Of a DNA stretch of 64,000 nt, positions 54,202 through 62,534 are shown piece after piece. Source of the DNA: Oceanibaculum indicum P24 (GTDB lineage Bacteria > Pseudomonadota > Alphaproteobacteria > Oceanibaculales > Oceanibaculaceae); contig NZ_AMRL01000001.1 of NCBI RefSeq assembly GCF_000299935.1, forward strand, positions 1 to 64,000, read 5' to 3'. The notes beneath the pieces were generated by a model, which was given only the letters and a program-made list of their open reading frames with translations, made no database searches and was not told where the DNA came from. The position numbers and the translations under genes were made by a program. Numbering within the stretch: the first letter of the stretch is position 1; each line of letters begins with the position of its first letter.

Positions 54202-56207
54202 GCCAGGCACTCCTCGTAATCGGTTGGGGCCTGGTTATCGAAGGCCGACGTCTCGCCCTCCTCCGCCTTGGCATCCAGCTTGCCGGCGAAGGCGGCACGG
54301 CTGATCGACTTGGAGCGGCAGTAATACAGGCTCTTGATGCCGCGCTTCCAGGCGGACCAGTGCAGCATGTGCAGGTCCCACTTGTCGATGTCGGCCGGCA
54401 GGAACAGGTTCAGCGACTGGCTCTGGCAGATGAAGGGCGCACGGTCGGCCGCCAGGTCGATGATCCAGCGCTGGTCGATCTCGAAGGCGGTGCGGAAGGT
54501 CGCCTTCTCGTCCTCGCTGAGGAAATCGAGATGCTGGACCGAACCTTCCTTCTCCACGATGGACTGCCACACCTCGGCGGTGTTCTGGCCCTTTTCCTCC
54601 AGCATCGTCTCCAGATGGCGGTTGCGCACGGAGAACGCGCCGGACAGCGTCTTGTGGGTGTATATGTTGGCCGGGATCGGCTCGATGCCGGCGCTGGTGC
54701 CGCCGCAGATGATGCTGATGGAGGCGGTCGGCGCGATGGCGATCTTGTGGCTGAAGCGCGCCTTCATGCCGGCATCATGCGCGTCCGGGCACGGCCCGCG
54801 CTCTTCCGCCAGCGCCACCGAGGCGGCGTCGGCCTCGCGGCGGATCTTGCGGAACATCTTGAAGTTCCAGGACTTGGCGAGCGCGCTCTCGAACGGAATG
54901 CCGCGCGCCTGCAGGAAGGAATGGAAGCCCATGATGCCAAGCCCGACGGAGCGCTCGCGCATCGCCGAATAGGTCGCGCGCTCCATGCCGCTGGGCGCAT
55001 TCTCGATGAAATGGGTCAGCACATTGTCGAGGAAGCGCAGCACATCCTCGATGAAGCCCGGCTCCTCGGCCCACTCCTCCCAGGTCTCGACATTCAGCGA
55101 GGACAGGCAACACACGGCAGTGCGCTCCTTCTCCTCCTGGTCCTGACCGGTGACCAGGGTGATCTCGCTGCACAGGTTGGAGGTGGAAACCTTCAGCCCC
55201 AGCTTCTGCTGATGCTTCGGCAGGGCGCGATTCACCGTGTCGATGTACAACAGATAAGGTTCGCCGGTCTGCAGGCGGGTCTCAAGGATGCGCTGCCACA
55301 GCTGGCGGGCATCGACCTTGCGCAGCACCTCACCGGTTTTCGGGCTCTTCAGCCCGAACTGGCCGCCATCGCGCACCGCTTCCATGAACTCGTCGGTCAC
55401 GTTGATGCCGTGATGCAGGTTCAGGCCCTTGCGGTTGAAATCACCCGAGGCCTTGCGGATTTCCAGGAATTCCTCGATCTCCGGATGGTGGATGTCGAGA
55501 TAGACCGCCGCCGAGCCGCGCCGCAGCGAGCCCTGGCTGATCGCCAGCGTCAGACCGTCCATCACATGGATGAAGGGGATAATGCCCGAGGTCTCGCCTG
55601 CCCCCTTCACTGCCTCGCCGATGGAGCGGACCTGGCCCCAATAGGTGCCGATGCCGCCGCCATTGGAGGCCAGCGCGACATTCTCGTTCCAGGTGCGCAC
55701 GATGCCATCCAGCGAGTCCGGCACCGCGTTCAGGAAGCAGGAAATCGGCAGGCCGCGCGTGGTGCCGCCATTGGACAGCACCGGCGTCGCCGGCATGAAC
55801 CACAGGCGCGACATGGCGTCATAGAGGCGCTGGGCATGGCCGATATCGTCGGCGAAGGCGCAGGAGACCCGCGCGAACATGTCCTGATAGCTTTCACCTG
55901 CCAGCAGGTAGCGGTCGGTCAGCGTCGCCTTGCCGAAAGCGGTCAGCAGCGCGTCGCGGTCGCGGTCCAGCTTCAGGTCGGAAGGCTGAGGACGCGGCGC
56001 CAGCGGATAGGGCAGCGGCGCGCGGCGTTCCAGATTCAGGGCCTGCTGATGCGGGAAATCCGGCTCCGGCGGCTGCACGCGCGGGCGCTGCTGCACGGGC
56101 CGAGGCTGTACCGGGCGCGCCTGCGCCGGACGAGACTGGGAAGGCCCGCCCGGAGTCTGCGGAACGAGATTGCCGTCATAGTCGAAATCGAAAGCCAGAG
56201 AGGACAT
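54192..56207 (-). CDS. nrdA: Class Ia ribonucleotide reductase, large subunit
   Basis: A 671-aa R1 protein reducing NDPs. The substrate-site radical Cys lies in SNLCSEITL; the redox Cys pair is in GLPISCFLN and ERTAVCCLSSLN; the C-terminal CLACQ swinging pair is intact. The N-terminus is a Pro/Gln/Arg-rich linker of about 80 residues (SQSRPAQARPVQPRP-like) and no ATP-cone is recognisable, so the usual dATP activity switch appears absent in this protein. The start MSSLAFDFDYD fixes the length. A cobalamin riboswitch lies about 107 bp upstream. Confidence 0.94.
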   Translation of the reverse strand: MSSLAFDFDYDGNLVPQTPGGPSQSRPAQARPVQPRPVQQRPRVQPPEPDFPHQQALNLERRAPLPYPLAPRPQPSDLKLDRDRDALLTAFGKATLTDRYLLAGESYQDMFARVSCAFADDIGHAQRLYDAMSRLWFMPATPVLSNGGTTRGLPISCFLNAVPDSLDGIVRTWNENVALASNGGGIGTYWGQVRSIGEAVKGAGETSGIIPFIHVMDGLTLAISQGSLRRGSAAVYLDIHHPEIEEFLEIRKASGDFNRKGLNLHHGINVTDEFMEAVRDGGQFGLKSPKTGEVLRKVDARQLWQRILETRLQTGEPYLLYIDTVNRALPKHQQKLGLKVSTSNLCSEITLVTGQDQEEKERTAVCCLSSLNVETWEEWAEEPGFIEDVLRFLDNVLTHFIENAPSGMERATYSAMRERSVGLGIMGFHSFLQARGIPFESALAKSWNFKMFRKIRREADAASVALAEERGPCPDAHDAGMKARFSHKIAIAPTASISIICGGTSAGIEPIPANIYTHKTLSGAFSVRNRHLETMLEEKGQNTAEVWQSIVEKEGSVQHLDFLSEDEKATFRTAFEIDQRWIIDLAADRAPFICQSQSLNLFLPADIDKWDLHMLHWSAWKRGIKSLYYCRSKSISRAAFAGKLDAKAEEGETSAFDNQAPTDYEECLACQ

Positions 56208-56313
56208 CGCTACCCCGTCGATCAGGTGGTGACAGGGCAACAGGTCATCCCGCGGGCACAATCCCCCTCCCCGCAAGCGACCCAAAGGACACCCCGCCCA
56301 AGGTCATACGTCT

Positions 56314-56516
56314 GGTCATGGCAGGTCTCCTGGCTTGCGGGTCGCCGTTGCTTGCCCGGCCTTCCCGAATCCCGGCCTCGCTCCGGGCATTCAGTGGCAT
56401 GAAAGGGCAAAAACTCGCCGCTCACAGTTGCGGGGACAGCTCCGGATTTAGCAGAAAGCCCGCCGCACCGAATTCCCGTCTTAGCCCCAAATCTACCGAA
56501 TCGGGGAACCATAACC
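56314..56516 (-). promoter_or_regulatory. Cobalamin (B12) riboswitch upstream of nrdAB
   Basis: Read leftward, the leader has the conserved B12-riboswitch blocks: GGGAATTCGGTG, GAGCTGTCCCCGCAACTGTGA, the B12 box GCCACTG (plus strand 56392-56398), CGGGAAGGCCGGG and the 3' core CAGGAGACCTGCC. P1 closes with GGTTATGG at 56516-56509 against CCATGACC at 56321-56314, pairing over eight positions with one G-T. It is 107 bp from the nrdA start, so it controls a B12-independent enzyme. Confidence 0.93.
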
Positions 56517-56523
56517 ACTAGAT

Positions 56524-56551
56524 ACGGTAGCGGTTATCCCAATACTGTCAA
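56524..56551 (-). promoter_or_regulatory. Sigma70-type promoter of the riboswitch-nrdAB transcript
   Basis: TTGACA (56551-56546) is followed after 16 bases by TACCGT (56529-56524). Transcription would begin about 56517, exactly at the 5' end of the riboswitch P1 stem. Confidence 0.6.
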
Positions 56552-56580
56552 GGCTATTGTGTTCTTGACACGGCGCTTGT

Positions 56581-57651
56581 TCAGGCTGGAAGCAGTGCTT
56601 CCTGACCGATACCGCCGCGCACCGCGCCGGCCTCCACATGGCGCCACAGGACGCTGTGATCCTGCGGCAGCGGGCGGCTGTTCGGCATCGACAGCCAGAG
56701 CCGGAACAGCAGGCGGTCGCGGCCCTGCGTGGCGTCGTCGGTGAAGGGCGTGCGGCCATGATAGACGACATGGTTGTTCAGCAGCTGAATGTCGCCCGGC
56801 TCCAGCACCATCTCGAAGGACAATTCCTCCATCGTCGCCTGGAACAGCGCCAGCGCTTCCTTCTGCGCGTCGGTCATCGGCGGCACGCCGGCGATGAAGG
56901 CCGCCGCCTCGATATAGGTCAGCGAATAGTGGCTGGTCAGCTTGCCGTCGCGCAGCCCGAAGATCGGCAGCGGATAGGCCACCTGCTCCGCCCCTTTCTC
57001 CTCGCCGAAGCGGCTGCGGTAATAGGGCTGGCACAGCACCTCCAGCAGGTCCGGCCGGCGCTCCCGGATGGTGTTATAGACCATGGGGGAGGAGCACAGC
57101 TTGCTGACCCCGCCATTGGCGGCCTGGCGAACGCACAGCAGGCCGACCACATCGCAGCGGTCGGTATGGAAGCGCAGCGCCCCGTTCGACAGGGTGCGGG
57201 CGTAGGAGGACAGGAAGGTGCCATTATCCTTGGTCTGCACCTGGCCATAGCGTTCGCCGACGACGCTCGCCCCCTCGTCACGGATCTCGCGCATCAGTTC
57301 GCCGCGGTTATTCTGGAACAGCGTGTATCCCAGATGCTTGCCGAGGCCGAAATACAGCTTCTTCAGCTGGGCCTCCGAATAGCGCTCCACCGGGATGCGG
57401 CGCAGCTTCACCATGCCGCTGCCATTCTCCAGCTCCTCACGGACCGCCTCCAGCCTGTCGGCCAGCGCGCCCAGCGGGAAGCTCTCGCGGGTGATATCGT
57501 GCCAGGCCATGCCCTGCGCCTCGACATGGGCCAGCGCCGCATCCAGCGCCGCGATGTCCTGGCCCGTCAGCTCGACAATCCAGCGCTCCGACGTCGCCAT
57601 TTCGGCGCCATGCCAGACGCAATCGCCCTCGATCCTCGGTAATGCAGTCAT
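56581..57651 (-). CDS. TauD/TfdA-family Fe(II)/2-oxoglutarate dioxygenase
   Basis: A 356-aa oxygenase. Iron ligands His162 and Asp164 in FHTDRCD and the distal His298 in VVYHGRTPF, with 2-oxoglutarate Arg317 in LLFRLWL. The N-terminus of about 75 residues precedes the barrel. The substrate is unknown (taurine, carnitine, trimethyllysine or secondary metabolites are possible in this superfamily). GGAGGGTGAA precedes the ATG. It is followed by its own regulatory stretch, then the divergent riboswitch region on its left. Confidence 0.86.
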   Translation of the reverse strand: MTALPRIEGDCVWHGAEMATSERWIVELTGQDIAALDAALAHVEAQGMAWHDITRESFPLGALADRLEAVREELENGSGMVKLRRIPVERYSEAQLKKLYFGLGKHLGYTLFQNNRGELMREIRDEGASVVGERYGQVQTKDNGTFLSSYARTLSNGALRFHTDRCDVVGLLCVRQAANGGVSKLCSSPMVYNTIRERRPDLLEVLCQPYYRSRFGEEKGAEQVAYPLPIFGLRDGKLTSHYSLTYIEAAAFIAGVPPMTDAQKEALALFQATMEELSFEMVLEPGDIQLLNNHVVYHGRTPFTDDATQGRDRLLFRLWLSMPNSRPLPQDHSVLWRHVEAGAVRGGIGQEALLPA

Positions 57652-57724
57652 TTCACCCTCCCGCCGGTCTTGATGCCGGTGCCGTCGATCATGTCACGCG
57701 GGAAAGCCGGCGGACAAGATCGCG

Positions 57725-58630
57725 CTACCAGACGAAACGGCCCATCAGATATGTCGGTCGCACAGGCTTGTCGGCGATGAAGCCGCGCCAGGCGGCCTCC
57801 GTCGGCAGCCTGTTCCCGCTCACACCCAGCGCCGCGCCATGAATGCCGTCGGCCACCAGCGCGCTGTCGCAGCGGAAGCGGGCAGCGCCTGCGATGTCGT
57901 GATGCAGCGAATCGCCGACGGCGAGGATGCGCCCCTTGTCGGACAGGCCCAGGCTGGCAAGGCAGCTGCGGTAGATCGGCGGGTAGGGCTTGCCGTGCCA
58001 CTGCACGCGGCCGCCGCGCCGCTCATATTCCTCCGCCACCAGCCCGATGGCCTCGGCCAGCCTGCCGCCATCGACGCGGTGCGTGTCCGGGTTGGCGCAG
58101 ACCATCGGCAGGCCGCGCGCCAGCCCCTGTTCTATCAAGCCTTCATAGGCCTCGAGCAGGCCGGTCTCGCGGGCATCGCCGATCAGCAGCAGGAAATCCG
58201 CCTGACCAACATCCGCCACCAGATCGATATCGACGCCATCCAGGAAGCTCGAATCGCCCGGTCGCTTCGTCGCATAACAGCGGCGGCCAAGGCCGGCATA
58301 GAATTCATCCGCATCGGTCTTGCCCCGGCTGGCGAGGCCGCGCCAGGCATCCTCCCCTGCCGAGATCATCTCGTCATACAGGTCGGGGGTGAAGCCGATG
58401 CGCGCCATCAGCGCGACATTGTAGTCGTTGCGCTTGCCGGAATTGGACAGCACCACCACCCGCTTGCCGGCCTCGCGCAAGGCTTTCAGGCACTCCAGCG
58501 CACCCGGATAGGGCGTTTTGCCGTCATGCAGCACGCCCCACTGATCGAGGATGAAACCGTCATAGCGCCCGGCAACCGCGCCGAGGCCGGTGATCGTCTG
58601 CGTTCCTGCCCAGTTGGCGTCAGCGGGCAT
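57725..58630 (-). CDS. TIGR01459-type HAD hydrolase
   Basis: A 301-aa HAD-IIA-like phosphatase. Motif I GFILDQWGVLHDG (Asp nucleophile near residue 29), motif II VVLSNSGKR, motif III GKPYPPIYRSCL with the Lys, motif IV LAVGDSLHHDIAGA. Length and blocks match the alphaproteobacterial TIGR01459 family. Substrate unknown. Its start lies 3 bp after the stop of the sodium channel gene, so the two are one operon. Confidence 0.88.
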   Translation of the reverse strand: MPADANWAGTQTITGLGAVAGRYDGFILDQWGVLHDGKTPYPGALECLKALREAGKRVVVLSNSGKRNDYNVALMARIGFTPDLYDEMISAGEDAWRGLASRGKTDADEFYAGLGRRCYATKRPGDSSFLDGVDIDLVADVGQADFLLLIGDARETGLLEAYEGLIEQGLARGLPMVCANPDTHRVDGGRLAEAIGLVAEEYERRGGRVQWHGKPYPPIYRSCLASLGLSDKGRILAVGDSLHHDIAGAARFRCDSALVADGIHGAALGVSGNRLPTEAAWRGFIADKPVRPTYLMGRFVW

Positions 58631-58633
58631 GGG

Positions 58634-59437
58634 CTAGCGCCCCTCGCGGCGCAGCGCCGCCACTTCTTCTTTCAGCGCGCGGATTTCGGCGATGATCGCA
58701 TGATGCTCTCCGCCGAGTTCGCTGCGGGTCTCATCCTCCTCCGCCTTGTGCTCCTGCGCCATCGCATCGACGATGATGGCGATGAACAGGTTCAGCACGG
58801 CAAAGGTGGTCAGCAGGATGAAGAGGACGAAGAAGATCCAGGCATAGGGATAGACCTCCATCACCGGCCGCACGATACCCATCGACCAGCTTTCCAGCGT
58901 CATTACCTGGAACAGCGTATAGGTGGAGGCGCCAATGGTGCCGAACCAGTCCGGGAAGCTGGCGCCGAACAGCTTGGTTGCCATCACGGCGGCGACATAG
59001 AACACCAGCGACAGCAGCGCCACCACCGAGCCCATGCCGGGAATGGCGCGCAGCAGCGCATGTACCACCTTGCGCAGCGAGGGCACGACCGAGATCAAGC
59101 GCAGTACACGCAGGATACGCAGCGAACGCAGCACCGACACGCCCTCGCCCGCCGGCATCAGGGTCACGCCGACCACTAGGAAATCGAAGACGTTCCAGGC
59201 ATCGCGGAAGAAGCGCAGGCGATAGACAATCAGCTTCAGCACGATCTCGGCCACGAAGATCGAGAGTGCCAGCCGGTCGAGCGCGATCAGCACCGGCCCG
59301 GCCATTTCCATCGCCACCGCCGAGGTCTCCAGACCCAGGGCGATGGCGTTCACGATGATGACGCCGACGATGAAGTTCTGGAACGTGCGCGATTCGATGA
59401 AAGCCTTCAGCCTGTCCGTCATGTCCGCCCTGTTCAA
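58634..59437 (-). CDS. Bacterial voltage-gated sodium channel (NaChBac/NavAb type)
   Basis: A 267-aa six-helix ion transport protein. Voltage sensor S4 with arginines at 104, 107, 110 and 113 (LRSLRILRVLRLISVVPS). Pore loop LFQVMTLESWS with the filter TLESW at 180-184, which is the sequence of NaChBac and NavAb sodium-selective channels. A C-terminal coiled-coil tail (EIRALKEEVAALRREG) is usual and forms the tetramer. It lets Na+ in on depolarisation. Its role is linked to motility and pH or salt homeostasis in alkaline or marine bacteria. Confidence 0.93.
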   Translation of the reverse strand: MNRADMTDRLKAFIESRTFQNFIVGVIIVNAIALGLETSAVAMEMAGPVLIALDRLALSIFVAEIVLKLIVYRLRFFRDAWNVFDFLVVGVTLMPAGEGVSVLRSLRILRVLRLISVVPSLRKVVHALLRAIPGMGSVVALLSLVFYVAAVMATKLFGASFPDWFGTIGASTYTLFQVMTLESWSMGIVRPVMEVYPYAWIFFVLFILLTTFAVLNLFIAIIVDAMAQEHKAEEDETRSELGGEHHAIIAEIRALKEEVAALRREGR

Positions 59438-59560
59438 CCGGATGCCAATGCGAGGCCTTCATGCCGCGAAGCCGGGATAAAAGCAATCGGGCAACCATCG
59501 GCCACCCGTCATAGGCCACCTGCCATGGGATCGCCCGGATGCTTCTGTTATAGCTGGCCC

Positions 59561-60436
59561 ATGGCTGGCGATACTCCCTCCACATCAAGGCGACGCAAAG
59601 GCATTCCCGCCGCGCTGTTCGCGGTCCTGCTGCTGATCCTGCTGATCGCGTTCATCCCGATGGACAGTGCGGCAGTTGGCGGCGTCCTGCAGGAGGCGAG
59701 CCAGACTCTGAAGGGCTGGGTGGACGATCACCCGATTATCGGCGCCATCGCCTATGTGCTGGCCACCGGCTTCGGCAAGCTGGTGCCACTGCCGGCCGGC
59801 GGGCTGCTGATCCTGAGCGGCGGCTTCCTGTTCGGCACGCTGGTGGGTGGCATCCTGGCCGCACTGGGCGGGGCGCTGAGTGCCGGCATGGCGCTGGTCG
59901 TCAGCCGCCGGCTGCTGACCGGCTTCGTCGAGCGCCGGCTTGGCGGGCGGATCGAGGCGATCCGCTGGATCATCGCCGAGGATGGCTTCAACTATATCCT
60001 GTCGATCAGGCTGATCCCGATCATGCCGGCCTGGCTGACGAACCTGCTGCCGGCCCCCTTCGATATAAAGGTGCGCACGGCCATGCTGGCCACCTTCCTG
60101 GGTGTGCTGCCGATCTCGCTGATCCTGGCCAGCATCGGCGACGGGATCCAGACCCTGACGGCCGAAGCGGAGGATCTGACCCTGTCAGTCCTGCTGCGGC
60201 CCGATATCCTGCTGCCGTTGACCGGTATGGCGGTGCTGGCCCTGCTGCCGGTCGCCGCGAAGCACTGGCGGCGCAAGCGGCTAGCGCCGGCCCCAGCGCA
60301 CCGCCAGCCAGAGCCGCTCATGCAGGATGTAGCACAGCAGACCGGTCGCGGCGGTCACCAGGGCGAAGCCGCCGGCCTCGGCGAAGGAACCGGTCAGGAC
60401 ATAGGCGAGAAGCCCGGTCGTCAGCAGCCCGAGTAG
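59561..60436 (+). CDS. TVP38/TMEM64 family membrane protein
   Basis: A 291-aa SNARE-associated/DedA-like protein. Helices at 12-32, 60-85 (GFGKLVPLPAGGLLILSGGFLFGTLVGG) and later, with the family motif and the ...SIRLIPIMPAWLTNLLPAPFDI block. The frame continues for about 50 residues after the last helix into a Gly/Gln-rich tail that reads antisense through the DUF2061 gene. Family members act in lipid scrambling or membrane homeostasis. The ATG at MAGDTPS is used; the upstream frame lacks a site. Confidence 0.83.
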   Translation: MAGDTPSTSRRRKGIPAALFAVLLLILLIAFIPMDSAAVGGVLQEASQTLKGWVDDHPIIGAIAYVLATGFGKLVPLPAGGLLILSGGFLFGTLVGGILAALGGALSAGMALVVSRRLLTGFVERRLGGRIEAIRWIIAEDGFNYILSIRLIPIMPAWLTNLLPAPFDIKVRTAMLATFLGVLPISLILASIGDGIQTLTAEAEDLTLSVLLRPDILLPLTGMAVLALLPVAAKHWRRKRLAPAPAHRQPEPLMQDVAQQTGRGGHQGEAAGLGEGTGQDIGEKPGRQQPE

Positions 60437-60481
60437 CTGCCAGGAAACGGCCTTCAGGAATGTGCGCAGTCTGGTCTCCAT
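60281..60481 (-). CDS. DUF2061 membrane protein
   Basis: A 66-aa protein: METRLRTFLKAVSWQLLGLLTT, a helix (GLLAYVLTG), second helix (FALVTAATGLLCYILHERLWLAVRWGR). HERLW near the end is the DUF2061 signature. It overlaps the 3' end of the TVP38-like gene by 156 bp on the other strand. An earlier TTG would add 11 residues. Function unknown. Confidence 0.82.
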   Translation of the reverse strand: METRLRTFLKAVSWQLLGLLTTGLLAYVLTGSFAEAGGFALVTAATGLLCYILHERLWLAVRWGRR

Positions 60482-60598
60482 GGATGGCGCGCCTTCGGAA
60501 TATGGGGTGGACAATCGGTGCCCGATATCTGCGCGTATCGCCCCGGCGCGGCAAGGAGAGCATTGTGCGGTTTATCTACAAGAATATCACCTAGCCTC

Positions 60599-60627
60599 GT
60601 TTCGTGATTTTTTTCCTGTTTTGTGAT
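60599..60627 (+). promoter_or_regulatory. Direct repeat upstream of the HTH regulator
   Basis: GTTTCGTGAT (60599-60608) and GTTTTGTGAT (60618-60627) match at 9 of 10 positions, 19 bp apart, with a further ATCAC at 60586-60590 in reverse orientation. Likely an autoregulatory operator. The right copy ends 14 bp before the ATG. Confidence 0.5.
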
Positions 60628-60640
60628 AAGTTTCTTTTCC

Positions 60641-61501
60641 ATGAAGCAAGATAAGCGCCTGTTGTCCCGCCTGTTCCGCGAAAGGCTCGCCTTGTCGCTG
60701 GCGGAACGCGACATGAGCGTCAGCGCGCTGGCGGCACGGGCCGGCGTGGACCGCTCGACCGTGGCGCAACTACTCTCCGCCCCCGATCCGCGCCTGCCGA
60801 ACGGGCTGGTGCTGGCGAACCTGGCCAGCGCGCTGGGGGAGAGCGCCGACTGGCTGCTCGGCCTGTCCAGCCAGCGCGGCGCAGTCACTGATATCGTCGA
60901 ACAGTCGGTACAGGTCGCCGAGGCCGCACGCCACCCGTTCGACGCGCAATTGCGCCGCTGGTACCGCGAGGCCGCCGGCTACAAGGTGCGCCATGTGCCG
61001 CAGACCCTGCCGGACCTGCTGAAGACCCCGGCCCTGCTTGAAGTGGAATATGGTCGCTCCCTCGCCCGCTCCTCCGACCAGGCGATCGCGGATGCCGCTG
61101 TGCAGCTCGACTATATCCGCCAGCCCGATACCGATATCGAGGTGGCCTTCGCAGCGCACCGGCTCACCGACTTCGCCGACGGGGCCGGCATATGGGGCCG
61201 CATGCCGCCGGCCGAACGGCGCCGGGAACTGGAGCAGATGGCACAGATGGCGCGCGACCTGTATCCGTCGCTGCGCGTCTTCCTCTATGATGGACGGGCG
61301 CTCTATTCGGCACCCTTCACCGTATTCGGGCCGGGCCGTGCGGCGCTCTATCTCGGCCAGCGTTTCCTGGTGTTCAGCTCAGCCGTGCATATCCGGCTGA
61401 TGATCCGCCATTTCGACGACCTGATCCGCGGCGCCGTCGTTCAGGCCCACGATTTCGCCGACCATGTCCTGCGGGAGGTCGCGCGCCGGGACTGGCGCTG
61501 A
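60641..61501 (+). CDS. XRE-like helix-turn-helix transcriptional regulator
   Basis: A 286-aa protein. N-terminal HTH (residues about 15-62: RLALSLAERDMSVSALAARAGVDRSTVAQLL, with a second part LANLASALGES) of the XRE type. A C-terminal domain of about 200 residues (QLRRWYREAAGYKVRHVP...) is unrecognised, ending in a predicted alpha-beta sensor. It may sense a small molecule. Target genes unknown; direct repeats in front suggest autoregulation. The ATG is chosen; a GTG six codons earlier is possible. Confidence 0.82.
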   Translation: MKQDKRLLSRLFRERLALSLAERDMSVSALAARAGVDRSTVAQLLSAPDPRLPNGLVLANLASALGESADWLLGLSSQRGAVTDIVEQSVQVAEAARHPFDAQLRRWYREAAGYKVRHVPQTLPDLLKTPALLEVEYGRSLARSSDQAIADAAVQLDYIRQPDTDIEVAFAAHRLTDFADGAGIWGRMPPAERRRELEQMAQMARDLYPSLRVFLYDGRALYSAPFTVFGPGRAALYLGQRFLVFSSAVHIRLMIRHFDDLIRGAVVQAHDFADHVLREVARRDWR

Positions 61502-61506
61502 TCCCC

Positions 61507-62418
61507 CTATTTCTCCGCCATCGCCTCCTTCAGCCAGCCGCGCACCGTCTGGGTGGCGATGTCGGAATCCCGGCGCGGGTGCCATTGCAGGAACAGGTCC
61601 AGCCCCGGCATGTCGATGGGCGGCGGGCGGCCAATCAGCCGGTATTCGCGCGGCACGGTGGACAGGAAGCGGGCCGGCAGCATGGCCAGCAGGTCGCTGG
61701 TCGCCAGCAGGCGCGGGATCGTCATGAAACTGTTCACTGTCACCCGCACCTGCCGCCGCAACCCCATGCCGGCCAATATATCGTCCACCACGCCATGCGG
61801 ATCGCCGCGCGCCGACAGGATGAGGTGCGGATAGGCCAGCCAGCGGGCTAGGTCGAACGCTTCCGCCGCCGGATGGTCCGGTCGCATCGCCACCGCATAG
61901 CTTTCGTAGGACAGCAATTCCCGGCGCATATCCGGCTGCGAGGAGGACAGCACGATGGTAATGGCGATGTCTGCCTCGCCGCGCAAGATCGACTGATCCG
62001 TCCGGTCCGGCCCCAGCCAGGGCAGCACGGCAATGCCCAGCCCCGGTGCCTCGCGCGCCGCCCGCGCATAGAGCCTGGGCGTCAGCAGCTCCGCCGCAAG
62101 GTCGGTCATGACGATGCGCACCGTCTGCTCGATCTGCGAGATGTCGGGCGCAGAGGGCCCAGCGACGATATTCGACAGGTCGGCCAGCGCCTGCCGCAAC
62201 GGTTCGCGCAGGGCGTCGGCCCGCGGCGTCGGCTTCATTGCCGGGCCGGCACGTTCCAGCAGCGGGTCCTTGAACAGGTAGCGCAACCGCTCAAGCGCGT
62301 TGGAAACGGCGGGCTGGGTCAGCCCCAGCCGCTTGGCCGCGCGGGTCACATGCTGCTCCTGCAGCAGGGCATCCAGCGTCACCAGCAGGTTGAGGTCGAG
62401 GTTTCGTAAATTCACCAT
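61507..62418 (-). CDS. LysR-family transcriptional regulator
   Basis: A 303-aa LysR-type protein. N-terminal winged HTH (LDLNLLVTLDALLQEQHVTRAAKRLGLTQPAVSNALERLR), then the PBP2-like effector domain. The NodD-like N-terminus (NLRNLDLNLLVTLDALL) and the TDLAAELL effector start place it in the NodD/NahR-type branch. It is divergent from a small exported protein gene, the usual arrangement for a LysR regulator and its target. Confidence 0.92.
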   Translation of the reverse strand: MVNLRNLDLNLLVTLDALLQEQHVTRAAKRLGLTQPAVSNALERLRYLFKDPLLERAGPAMKPTPRADALREPLRQALADLSNIVAGPSAPDISQIEQTVRIVMTDLAAELLTPRLYARAAREAPGLGIAVLPWLGPDRTDQSILRGEADIAITIVLSSSQPDMRRELLSYESYAVAMRPDHPAAEAFDLARWLAYPHLILSARGDPHGVVDDILAGMGLRRQVRVTVNSFMTIPRLLATSDLLAMLPARFLSTVPREYRLIGRPPPIDMPGLDLFLQWHPRRDSDIATQTVRGWLKEAMAEK

Positions 62419-62421
62419 ATC

Positions 62422-62464
62422 AATAGTCTAACATAATAACTATCCATTGAAGGAATAGTTTAAC
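62422..62464. promoter_or_regulatory. AT-rich repeats in the LysR/exported protein intergenic region
   Basis: AATAGTCTAAC (62422-62432) and AATAGTTTAAC (62454-62464) match at 10 of 11 positions. Between them TAACTATCC with GGAATAGTTTA forms an imperfect dyad. It is a probable LysR binding region. Confidence 0.5.
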
Positions 62465-62534
62465 ACAGCCGATATCCCACTCAACACGACGGGCAACAGA
62501 CCCTTCGTACACACATACGAGAAGGAATATCGTC

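Noticed and set aside
56524-56580. NrdR boxes upstream of nrdAB
   Set aside because: No pair of ACA-type 16-bp boxes was found; the only clear element is the riboswitch and the promoter.
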